From an uncultured Bacteroidales bacterium (lineage in GTDB: Bacteria; Bacteroidota; Bacteroidia; Bacteroidales; Bacteroidaceae): DNA of 33,106 nucleotides. The stretch covers positions 1 through 33,106 of the forward strand of contig CACZBC010000030.1 in the NCBI GenBank assembly GCA_902779315.1. Reading direction: 5' to 3'. Positions 1-6,396 of the stretch are shown piece by piece; positions within the stretch are counted from its first letter, which is position 1; each line of letters begins with the position of its first letter. Below the pieces are notes generated by a model. That model saw only the letters and a program-made list of their open reading frames with translations, did not search any database and had not been told where the DNA came from. Both the position numbers and the translations under genes were made by a program.

Positions 1-1
1 C

Positions 2-367
2 GAAAACCTCGATCTGGACGACTTCTGCAAGCACATCGCCGACCACAACTCACCTTTCTCGAAGGGCACTGTGAAGGGCATCCTGACTGACGCAGTCGCT
101 TGTCTGCGCGAACAGCTCCTGGCTGGCAACAAGGTCGTTCTGGGCGACCTGGGCAGCTTCCATGTGGAACTTGCCTGCGAAGGTGCCGACACCACCGACG
201 AGTTCAACGCGCAGAAAATCAAGGACGTGAACGTGCGCTGGACGCCCGGACTGGAGTTCAAGAACCTCCGCGCCGAAGCCGAGTTCAACCTCGTACCCAG
301 CCGAAAGGCACAGGCCGACGCCATCGAAGTGATTCGTAACGAAGAGACCATTCAAGGCCTCGAGTAA
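2..367 (+). CDS. HU-like DNA-binding protein, 5' end missing
   Basis: The frame is open from the window edge, so the N-terminus lies outside. The visible part is about 121 residues. It has the HU/IHF shape: a helix followed by a beta segment (KVVLGDLGSFHVEL), then a strand-rich arm, with the C-terminus ending EETIQGLE. Bacteroidales carry many HU-like paralogues in this form, and these often sit near VapE-type primase genes, as here. The role would be DNA bending or packaging in the nucleoid. A GTG at position 71 is internal and should not be taken as the start, because the preceding codons continue the same fold. A strong hairpin terminator follows 29 bp after the stop, so this gene ends its transcript. 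It converges with the VapE gene. The family call is good; the specific partner DNA is unknown. Confidence 0.8.
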   Translation, partial: ENLDLDDFCKHIADHNSPFSKGTVKGILTDAVACLREQLLAGNKVVLGDLGSFHVELACEGADTTDEFNAQKIKDVNVRWTPGLEFKNLRAEAEFNLVPSRKAQADAIEVIRNEETIQGLE

Positions 368-396
368 GCGAGAACGAAGCTCGACACTAACGAGAA

Positions 397-426
397 GCGG
401 CTGCCCGTGTTGGGCGGCCGCTTTTT
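397..426 (+). terminator. Intrinsic terminator of the HU-like gene
   Basis: Arms GCGGCTGCCC (397-406) and GGGCGGCCGC (412-421) form a 10-bp stem with one G-T wobble around a GTGTT loop, followed by TTTTT at 422-426. Confidence 0.85.
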
Positions 427-485
427 GTATTTTCGTGCCTTTCTGCTCTTGTCGCACGAATTACCATGCCATGGGCTTCAAAGGC

Positions 486-606
486 GTGCAGGAGTGTAGG
501 CGGAATCTATAGATTTTCTGTCATAAATAGATAATGGTACTATTCTATATTTACCCATTTTCTATTTTCTGTGGAAAGTTTCACAGACCTGCCTGCACAC
601 CTACAC
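486..606. repeat. Two facing pairs of CCTRCAC boxes around an AT-rich stretch
   Basis: The 186 bp between the HU-like gene and the VapE stop codon hold four 7-mers of the form CCTRCAC. Two are on the minus strand (486-492 and 494-500) and two on the plus strand (592-598 and 600-606). Within each pair the boxes are one base apart, an 8-bp period, and the pairs face each other across about 90 bp of AT-rich DNA. That DNA also contains the perfect palindrome AATCTATAGATT (504-515) and a weak hairpin, CTGTGGAAAG/TTTCACAG (569-586). The arrangement resembles a binding site or iterons. Its function is not known from sequence. Confidence 0.55.
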
Positions 607-613
607 TTTCCTC

Positions 614-2200
614 TTATAGTTCGAGCGGGAGTTCAGGCATAACTTCTTGTTTTGCAAGACGTTTATTCTCCAATTCCAGTTCGACCATTGTCTTGCGGAC
701 TACAATATAGCGCATTCCTTTGTTGGTTCGTCTGGGTTCGAAGCCGAGTTTCTTCATCGCCTTGCCGATTTTGCTGTCCGTGAACTCGCGATTCGGCCCT
801 GCCTTTTGCGTCAGCCAGTTGATGATTTCGCCTGTAGTGACCGCTTGAGCCTCTTCACCGCCTTCCGGTTTGCGCAGAACGGTGGGAATGAGCGTCGTAC
901 AGAGGTCTTGCGAGACGTATTTCTGGTTGATTTCCTTCAGTTTTGCTATCTCATCCTCCGTCACTCCAGCGTCGTAGGCCTTCGGATGTGTAGCCAGGTA
1001 GTAGGCCTGTGCGAAGGCGCGCTCCTGAGGCAGCGTCTTGTAGTCGCGTCCGCGCTCTGCGATGGGCAAGACGACAAAACGTCGGTCGCCAGTGCTTTCG
1101 GGCAGAAAGACCTCGTTGTTAGTAGTGGCTATCCAACTGGCGTGTACCTTCCTGCTCACAGCGAAGTGAGCGTAGTGCGTACGTTCGGTGATAGCACTGG
1201 CTGCGCCGCCACCTACGTAGTTCTTCAGCTTGTTGAGTATCGACGGATTGATTTGTATCTCGTCGATGAAGCAGACGATGTTTCGCGCCAGAGCCAACAG
1301 TTCGTCCTTGTCCTTGTAGCGGGACAGGTCTGCTACATGATGAAGGTAGCGCCTGAGCGTACGGGGCAGGAAACACTCCACGAAGAAGGTCTTGCCCGTC
1401 CCTTCGCGCTCGCCCGAGAGGATGAGCATAATCTGGTTTGTCATCTCCTGGCCTGTAGCCACCTTGACCATCGCCACATACCACTTCTTTGCCATCCTCA
1501 TCAGGAACTCGGCTTCTTCGCACTTGGCCAGTCCGAGGTGGGCGAACAGTTCGTCGATATAGTCCTTCTGCCTCGTGTTCCAAGGCTTCAGGCCTTCGGC
1601 ATACGCCACGACGGGGTTGTAGGCAGGCGAAAAAGTCTCGCTGCCGATGTATGTCTCCAGGTTCGCCTTGGAGACCAGCACCTTGTCAGCGTGAAGCTCT
1701 GTGAGCAGACTGTTGAGCTGGCGGTCGTCCATCTCCTTCCATTCTTCCTCCTCTGGGCTTCTTGCCCGCACCTCATTCTGCTCCGAGATGGTGTTGAAAC
1801 GGAACTCGTAGTGAGCGTTGAGCCACTCGCAGATTTGCTTGAAGCGGTCCTTCGCCTCTTCGGCTTTTTGCTCCTCAGACTTAGGCCGTCGGCCCTTCGG
1901 CAACGAGACATCGATGCCGTGGCGCTTGGCCAGTTCCATCAGCGTGCCGAGCGTGATGTCGCCACGTCCAGTCCGGAGGCAGTTTTCAAACTTCTGGTCG
2001 CACTCCTGCCGCGTGTAGCCCGGGTAGAAGCGGCAGATGTCGTGGTAAGGTTCACGAGCCGCTTCACCCAAGCCGGCACAAGCAAAAGTGATTTTCAACC
2101 AATCTTCATACTCACTGGTGATATCGATACCGCCCTGGGCGATTCGACCTGCCACGAGCTGTAAACGCTCGAGGTCAGTAAAAGCATTAGTACTTTTCAC
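614..2200 (-). CDS. VapE-type primase-helicase (virulence-associated E family)
   Basis: A 528-residue protein. Residues about 10-100 resemble the PriCT_2 primase C-terminal module (YEDWLKITFA, then RQECDQKFENCLRTGRG). Residues about 195-400 form the VapE P-loop ATPase: Walker A GEREGTGKT at 263-271, Walker B IVCFIDE at 308-314 and GDRRF at 371-375 as a likely arginine finger. The C-terminal part looks like the winged region usual in Bacteroidales VapE proteins. Family knowledge places these proteins among phage- and island-type replication helicases that act with a primase-like N-terminal domain. That domain is encoded by the gene 19 bp upstream, which ends in a different frame. No promoter box lies between the two, so they are probably one operon. 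Despite the name, a direct role in virulence is not established. The ATPase call is strong; the biological role is open. Confidence 0.9.
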   Translation of the reverse strand: MKSTNAFTDLERLQLVAGRIAQGGIDITSEYEDWLKITFACAGLGEAAREPYHDICRFYPGYTRQECDQKFENCLRTGRGDITLGTLMELAKRHGIDVSLPKGRRPKSEEQKAEEAKDRFKQICEWLNAHYEFRFNTISEQNEVRARSPEEEEWKEMDDRQLNSLLTELHADKVLVSKANLETYIGSETFSPAYNPVVAYAEGLKPWNTRQKDYIDELFAHLGLAKCEEAEFLMRMAKKWYVAMVKVATGQEMTNQIMLILSGEREGTGKTFFVECFLPRTLRRYLHHVADLSRYKDKDELLALARNIVCFIDEIQINPSILNKLKNYVGGGAASAITERTHYAHFAVSRKVHASWIATTNNEVFLPESTGDRRFVVLPIAERGRDYKTLPQERAFAQAYYLATHPKAYDAGVTEDEIAKLKEINQKYVSQDLCTTLIPTVLRKPEGGEEAQAVTTGEIINWLTQKAGPNREFTDSKIGKAMKKLGFEPRRTNKGMRYIVVRKTMVELELENKRLAKQEVMPELPLEL

Positions 2201-2219
2201 TGTAAAAAAACTTTTAAGA

Positions 2220-2828
2220 TTAAAGATTATTATCCTGATATTTTGGATTTATATAACACTCATTATCGCAAGGCAAGAAGCAGGCTCGGCATACATCCTT
2301 TCCTGATGGATCAGCTTTTAAGCCATATTGAAAGGCAAGATGATTGCGGAGCTTATACCATTGGCTCAGGAAAGGCAATCCCCGTGTCCACTCGGGCAAC
2401 TCTACAATCCACTTCACGCCCTTTCCAGACGGCGAAACAAAGCAAAGGGCCGTTTCGACGTAACGGTCTTGGCAAAGCATGCGTTGTATCCGTCGCGCCT
2501 CTTCTGTCGAACTCAAGTCGTCAATGTCGAGACCGGCGTAAGGAGAGCGCATCTCCAAGCTGTCCGCGTTGCGGTAAGGGAAAACACCAGAGAACGTCAC
2601 CAACTCGAAGTTCGCCTTCTTGTAGTTCGCCTTCTCAGTCTTAGTGGTCGTAGAGGGCATAGCTCGCAGCCCCTCCGTCGCCTCACGCGCACGTTCCGAT
2701 ATTATATAATTATACGCCCAGGCGATGTCAACGCTCTGTGTCGGTCTCTTCCGCAGAACCCACTCACCCGTATCCTGAATAAAGACTCCCTTCCCGAAGA
2801 AGGAAAATGTGTTGTTAACTGTAGTCAT
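2220..2828 (-). CDS. BT4734/BF3469-type VirE N-terminal domain protein
   Basis: About 202 residues from ATG at 2828. The sequence matches the BT4734-like VirE_N pattern: MRSPYAGLDIDDL, ALCFVSPSGKGVKWIVEL and ending CYINPKY. The acidic D-I-D motif and the SPSGxGxK loop are reminiscent of archaeo-eukaryotic primase-type active sites, so a primase or priming role with the downstream VapE helicase is a reasonable inference. A longer frame opens at 2876, but the -7 promoter box at 2863-2870 lies inside that extension, so 2828 is preferred. In many Bacteroidales the VirE_N, PriCT_2 and VapE modules occur in one chain. Here they are split, with a 19-bp gap and a frame change. This could be a natural two-gene form or an old break. 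Confidence 0.8.
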   Translation of the reverse strand: MTTVNNTFSFFGKGVFIQDTGEWVLRKRPTQSVDIAWAYNYIISERAREATEGLRAMPSTTTKTEKANYKKANFELVTFSGVFPYRNADSLEMRSPYAGLDIDDLSSTEEARRIQRMLCQDRYVETALCFVSPSGKGVKWIVELPEWTRGLPFLSQWYKLRNHLAFQYGLKADPSGKDVCRACFLPCDNECYINPKYQDNNL

Positions 2829-2862
2829 ACTTTTATACCATTTAAATTTTGTTTTGTTGGCA

Positions 2863-2870
2863 CAAAGGTA
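2863..2870 (-). promoter_or_regulatory. -7 promoter box of the VirE_N/VapE pair
   Basis: TACCTTTG on the minus strand fits the Bacteroidota -7 consensus TAnnTTTG. Transcription should start about seven bases further on, roughly 30 bp before the chosen ATG. No clear TTTG -33 box is visible at the expected distance. Confidence 0.6.
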
Positions 2871-2966
2871 AGACAATTCTGTAGGGATATCTAATAAATT
2901 ATGAAGAATTACCTATCGTGAAAACAAATGAAAACGAATCGTGAAAAGTGTGAAAAACGTGAAAAC

Positions 2967-2997
2967 AAAAAAGGCAGCAAATTGTTGTTTTGCTGCC
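2967..2997 (-). terminator. Intrinsic terminator of the RhuM operon
   Basis: GGCAGCAAA (2973-2981) pairs perfectly with TTTGCTGCC (2989-2997) around a 7-base loop. On the minus strand the stem is followed by six T (2967-2972), only 9 bp after the stop of the 279-residue gene. The adjacent DNA at about 2917-2965 contains irregular GTGAAAA motifs. Confidence 0.85.
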
Positions 2998-3005
2998 CTT
3001 TGTTA

Positions 3006-3845
3006 TTAGTCGGCTTTTCTCATTTCCCTCGTCCAAGATTGTTCAACTTTGTCATACAACTTAGCTGCATGCAAAATTTCCCAAAGACTTCTTCCTCTTT
3101 TGTCTTTTATTATCTTATTACCTATATAGTATCGACGTGCCACTTCTGCCACGCCATCGCTGTCCATACCATTGTCTATCTCCTTGACAAAACGTCTTGC
3201 ATCGTCTTCAACATAAAACGAAGTCCGCAGGAGTTCAACAAGCATATCCTCACGTTTCTGTTTTTGGCGTTTTATTTCTTCTTTCAGTATGGCCTCCACG
3301 GGCTTTGTTGAATGAAACTCCCCTTGTTCTAACTGCTGCATCAGGGATTCTATCACAGCCTCCTTCTCCTTTACTTCTGTTTGGAGCTGCTTTATTTTTG
3401 TATCCTGTTCTTTGATTAGAGCCTTGTATTTAGAGGTGTCTGGCGTCTCTGTAGTTTTAGTTTCTTCAATGTGCTCTCGCAGAGAAACAGGAAAGACATA
3501 GGACATTGAGAAATCTTCTTTTTGTTCAATAAGAAAATTGTATTTCAGAGAAAGAGATATATCATCAAAGTATTTGGGATAATCAGGAGTAGGTGAACCC
3601 CCAAACATACCCTTATTTATCCCACGTATATTGAAATTAAAGGGGTCTCTCGCTTCGTCCCACTGGATGTATTTTTTCTTTATACTGGAAAAAACACGAC
3701 GTTGAATATCAATATCATCGGACTTGGCAAGTATAGCCCGAATATCTTTTTCAGCGAAGTTATCAGTCAAACTTGCTAAGTCAGAGTATGGCATTTCACT
3801 GATTACTTCTAATGATAGTTGGGTCATCAATTCTTCGTGTGTCAT
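3006..3845 (-). CDS. Unknown coiled-coil protein downstream of RhuM
   Basis: A 279-residue protein whose family I do not recognise. Three parts can be seen. The N-terminal half (1-130) is helical then mixed, with FNFNIRGINKGMFGG. A charged coiled coil at about 140-200 follows (KALIKEQDTKIKQLQTEV, then KEEIKRQKQKREDML). A compact C-terminal region ends with RRYYIGNKIIKDKRGRSLW and a helix. There is no signal peptide or membrane segment, so it is probably cytoplasmic. It is the second gene of the RhuM operon, 25 bp after RhuM. Its start codon and leader are a near copy of the RhuM leader. Base composition is more AT-rich than RhuM, suggesting separate origins. The operon position suggests a partner or regulator of RhuM, but that is inference only. 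Confidence 0.7.
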   Translation of the reverse strand: MTHEELMTQLSLEVISEMPYSDLASLTDNFAEKDIRAILAKSDDIDIQRRVFSSIKKKYIQWDEARDPFNFNIRGINKGMFGGSPTPDYPKYFDDISLSLKYNFLIEQKEDFSMSYVFPVSLREHIEETKTTETPDTSKYKALIKEQDTKIKQLQTEVKEKEAVIESLMQQLEQGEFHSTKPVEAILKEEIKRQKQKREDMLVELLRTSFYVEDDARRFVKEIDNGMDSDGVAEVARRYYIGNKIIKDKRGRSLWEILHAAKLYDKVEQSWTREMRKAD

Positions 3846-3885
3846 AGTGTTTTCCTTATTTCGTCAGTTGTTATTTTTGTTTATC
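3835..3885 (-). repeat. Second copy of the RhuM 5' leader
   Basis: This segment repeats 4889-4940 with few differences. Both contain TTATTTCGTCAGTTGTT (plus-strand reading), both end at TTTATC, and both include the first codons MTH. The copy overlaps the last five codons of RhuM and supplies the leader and start codon of the following gene. Confidence 0.75.
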
Positions 3886-4899
3886 TCCTTTTGCCTTGTG
3901 CTCAATCATTTTGATAGATTCAAGGTATGCCTGCTCCACGGGCGAGAGCGTTTTTACCTGATATTTCCTGTACTCGGCAAGGGCTTTCTCCATCGCTTCC
4001 TCGTGCGAGACCTTGCCTGCGCCAGTCAGCAGCTCTTCACCGTTTGCGGAGAGGATGTTGTCCAGCTGACGCACATAGTCTTCCATATACATCGGGCGAT
4101 GGCGAAGGGCTTGTGCTTCGGCAAAGTCGAAATATCCGGAGACGAGATTGTTCAGGATTTTCAGTTCGTCGGCTTTCAAATAGTTCTTGGCTATCTTAAT
4201 GTCATTGATGCCTGGCAGCTCCCCCTTGAAAGACGTCAGTCCCATGAAGGGCTGGTCCGAATCGGCTCTGTCGTAAATCACCTCGGCTGCAGTGTGTCCG
4301 TGCGCGGCATAGTGCAACTTGTTCTGCACCATCTTGAAGAAGAGCCTCGATGTATCTGTTCTTGGGTCGTAGTCCACACTGGTGGCATAGAGGTCGAGCA
4401 CCTGTCGGTACATTACTTTCTCGGACGAACGTATGTCGCGGATTCTGTCCAGCAACTCCTTCCAGTAGTCACCGCCTCCGAGGTTCTTCAGTCTCTCATC
4501 GTCGAGCACGAAGCCTTTGACAATGTACTCGGCAAGCCTTTCTGTCGCCCACTGACGGAAGCGAGTGCCTTGCTTCGACTTCACTCGATATCCCACACTG
4601 ATGATGACGTCGAGGTTGTAGAGTTGTACTTCTTGTACCTGTGATTTGCCGTCTATAGCGCCATGCGGAGTGGTATGTCGGTATTTCCGACACACCATCT
4701 CCTTGTCCAATTCATTTTCTTTGAAGATGTTATTTATATGCTCAGTAATCGTGCTTCTTCCTTTATTGAACAGTTGGGCAATCTGGTCCTGTGTCAGCCA
4801 CACCGTTTTATTCTCCAGGCGGACATCGAGATTTATCTTCCCATCGTCGGACTGGTAGATGATTATCTCACCGTTGTCAGGTCGTGAGTCGTGTGTCAT
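3871..4899 (-). CDS. RhuM family protein
   Basis: A 342-residue protein with the RhuM-family signature. It has an N-terminal beta segment (IIIYQSDDGKINLDVRLENKT), then a helix-turn-helix-like stretch (WLTQDQIAQLFNKGRSTITEHINNIF). Next come the conserved YNLDVIISVGYRVKSKQG and FRQWATERLAEYIVKGF, and a helical C-terminal half with FAEAQALRHRPMYMEDYVRQL. The family was named from a Salmonella pathogenicity island, is widespread on mobile elements, and has no settled biochemical role. The first part looks able to bind DNA. It leads a two-gene operon with a good promoter and is divergent from the methyltransferase/DUF262 unit, which suggests a shared defence or mobile island. The start is set by the promoter about 48 bp upstream and by the duplicated leader. 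Confidence 0.88.
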   Translation of the reverse strand: MTHDSRPDNGEIIIYQSDDGKINLDVRLENKTVWLTQDQIAQLFNKGRSTITEHINNIFKENELDKEMVCRKYRHTTPHGAIDGKSQVQEVQLYNLDVIISVGYRVKSKQGTRFRQWATERLAEYIVKGFVLDDERLKNLGGGDYWKELLDRIRDIRSSEKVMYRQVLDLYATSVDYDPRTDTSRLFFKMVQNKLHYAAHGHTAAEVIYDRADSDQPFMGLTSFKGELPGINDIKIAKNYLKADELKILNNLVSGYFDFAEAQALRHRPMYMEDYVRQLDNILSANGEELLTGAGKVSHEEAMEKALAEYRKYQVKTLSPVEQAYLESIKMIEHKAKGDKQK

Positions 4900-4940
4900 G
4901 GTGTTTTTCTTTATTTCGTCAGTTGTTGGTATAGTTTATC
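4889..4940 (-). repeat. First copy of the duplicated RhuM leader
   Basis: This spans the whole predicted RhuM 5' untranslated region, from the expected transcription start near 4940 to the first codons. The copy at 3835-3885 is about 40 bp of near-identical leader plus an identical 11-bp start region. Confidence 0.75.
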
Positions 4941-4946
4941 ATGCTA

Positions 4947-4977
4947 CAAAGGTACGAAACTTTTGCCCTTCCACAAA
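4947..4977 (-). promoter_or_regulatory. RhuM operon promoter
   Basis: On the minus strand, -33 TTTG (4974-4977) and -7 TACCTTTG (4947-4954) are separated by 19 bp, a full match to the Bacteroidota vegetative promoter. The start would fall near 4940. Confidence 0.8.
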
Positions 4978-4996
4978 ACATTTCCTTGAAAATACT

Positions 4997-5026
4997 TTTG
5001 TCATTCAAAAATAAACACTAACTTTG
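4997..5026 (+). promoter_or_regulatory. Promoter of the structured leader and methyltransferase unit
   Basis: TTTG (4997-5000) and TAACTTTG (5019-5026) with 18 bp between them match the Bacteroidota promoter. The predicted start is near 5033, about 270 bp before the methyltransferase ATG. It is back to back with the RhuM promoter, with only 19 bp between the two -33 boxes. Confidence 0.75.
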
Positions 5027-5032
5027 CAGAGC

Positions 5033-5247
5033 GAGAGGGCAATAATAGCCTCAGTGGAGGCGCCCTCGGAACTTAATGATATTAATATAGCGTTTGCTAT
5101 TTATTCGGAACATTCTAAAACTTGGCGGTTTAAGATTTCCTAATCCGGATAAGTCAGTAAACGTCTACGCTATGCGTGGACGTGACTTGTCCTTAGGAAT
5201 GGTTCCGCCAAGTACCAGGAATGTGGACAACGATTGTCCACGTTTTT
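5033..5247 (+). ncRNA. Structured leader RNA before the methyltransferase
   Basis: From the promoter to the terminator this roughly 215-nt stretch can be paired by eye into successive hairpins. Helices are 5035-5040/5062-5067 with an inner 5048-5052/5057-5061, then 5073-5085, then 5087-5100. A long interrupted hairpin follows: 5110-5115/5219-5224, 5120-5128/5205-5213 (9 bp), 5137-5143/5193-5199, 5147-5155/5184-5192, and apical 5162-5170/5174-5182. A terminator hairpin closes it. Positions 5252-5284 degenerately repeat 5121-5161 (CTTGGC at the start, then CCGGATA and GTC). I do not recognise a known RNA family. It could be a small RNA, an attenuating leader or a regulator-binding DNA region. 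The pairing is seen; the function is inferred. Confidence 0.55.
5223..5247 (+). terminator. Terminator hairpin inside the methyltransferase leader
   Basis: GTGGACAA (5223-5230) pairs perfectly with TTGTCCAC (5234-5241) around CGA, followed by GTTTTT. It lies 56 bp before the methyltransferase start, so it would either end a small RNA or attenuate the operon. Confidence 0.65.
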
Positions 5248-5302
5248 GGTGCTTGGCAGTTCCATTTCCCGGATAGGTCGCAAATGCTGCAATGCATAGC
5301 GT

Positions 5303-6391
5303 ATGGCTAAGAACAGTAATCTTGGTGCTGCAAAGGCTGCCAAGAACGATGAGTTCTATACTCAGTATGCCGATATCCAGAAGGAAGTGAATGCCTATCT
5401 GGAGTATAATCCCGACACTTTCCGCGACAAGACAGTGTTGCTTCCTTGTGATGACCCAGAGTGGAGCAACTTCACGCGTTTCTTTGCCCAAAACTTCGAG
5501 CGGTTGGGGTTGAAGCGGCTCATCAGTACGAGCTATGCCGTAGAGAGCAAGAAGTACAAAAATTATCAGCCGACACTCTTCGAGACAAGCAGTGCCTGGT
5601 ACGATGTAGATAAGACGCGCATCAAAGGCAAGATATTCGAATTGACTCGTGACACCAATGGCAATGGACGCATCGATTTAGATGACCTCGAGTGGCACTA
5701 CCTTGAAGGTGATGGCGACTTCCGCAGCAAAGAAGTTTGTGAATTACTGAATCAGAGTGATGTTGTTGTAACAAACCCACCATTTAGTCTATTTATTCCA
5801 TTTTTTCAATGGGTAATTGCAAGTGGGAAGAGTTTTCTTATAATTGCCAATAAAAATTGTGTTACTTATAAAGAAGTATTCCCTTACATTAAAAATAACA
5901 AAGTCTGGTCTGGTAGAACAGAATGGGCTGGCGGTATGTGGTTTGAAACGAAAAACAATAACGATGTCGACAAAATAATTAATGGACTTCCCATGAAGAA
6001 TGTTCCATCTATTTGGCTAACCAATATGGAGCATGGAAGACGTCACGAACAGTTAAAACTCATGACAATGTCTGATAATTTAAGGTATTCAAAACATCTT
6101 GATTTGAGGAAGTATGGATATATAAAATATGATAATTATGACGCCATAGATGTCCCATACTTTGATGTCATTCCATCCGATTATGATGGAATCATGGGAA
6201 TTCCTTCAACCTTTTTAGATAAATATTGTCCTGAACAATTTGAAATAATTGGGATAGGAACTGGTAATTCCGCAAAAGAATTGGGAATAAAAAAGAATTA
6301 TAGAGGACGTTCTGACCTTTCTTTTACGCATCCAGAAACAGGGAAACCATCTTGCCCATATTCACGAATCCTTATCCGCAAAAAACAATAA
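5303..6391 (+). CDS. EcoRI-family adenine-specific DNA methyltransferase
   Basis: A 362-residue protein with the EcoRI-methylase family pattern: NDEFYTQYADIQKEV near the N-terminus, VLLPCDDPEWSNF at 45-57 as the cofactor-binding region, and the catalytic motif NPPFSLF at 158-164 (the N/DPPY class). It should transfer a methyl group from S-adenosylmethionine to adenine N6 in its target site. Residues 117-128 (DTNGNGRIDLDD) form an EF-hand-like calcium loop. Base composition changes inside the gene: the first 460 bp are roughly 45-55% GC, while from about 5765 to the end it drops to roughly a third, starting at the catalytic motif. That suggests the second half, with target recognition, came by recombination. 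The stop lies 5 bp before the DUF262-HNH gene, so the two are one operon. Confidence 0.9.
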   Translation: MAKNSNLGAAKAAKNDEFYTQYADIQKEVNAYLEYNPDTFRDKTVLLPCDDPEWSNFTRFFAQNFERLGLKRLISTSYAVESKKYKNYQPTLFETSSAWYDVDKTRIKGKIFELTRDTNGNGRIDLDDLEWHYLEGDGDFRSKEVCELLNQSDVVVTNPPFSLFIPFFQWVIASGKSFLIIANKNCVTYKEVFPYIKNNKVWSGRTEWAGGMWFETKNNNDVDKIINGLPMKNVPSIWLTNMEHGRRHEQLKLMTMSDNLRYSKHLDLRKYGYIKYDNYDAIDVPYFDVIPSDYDGIMGIPSTFLDKYCPEQFEIIGIGTGNSAKELGIKKNYRGRSDLSFTHPETGKPSCPYSRILIRKKQ

Positions 6392-6396
6392 CCTAT

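Noticed and set aside
647-2164. Long plus-strand frame opposite the VapE gene
   Set aside because: The minus strand has the Walker motifs. The plus frame is an antisense shadow.
5094-5276. Possible 60-residue peptide in the methyltransferase leader
   Set aside because: The region is explained better by paired helices and a terminator. The peptide has no recognisable features and lies over the terminator.
5033-5303. Retron or CRISPR-associated RNA
   Set aside because: No reverse transcriptase and no cas gene is present in the window, and no repeat-spacer pattern is seen.
5165-5491. Possible 108-residue gene on the minus strand across the methyltransferase start
   Set aside because: It runs antisense through conserved methyltransferase codons and has no promoter box.
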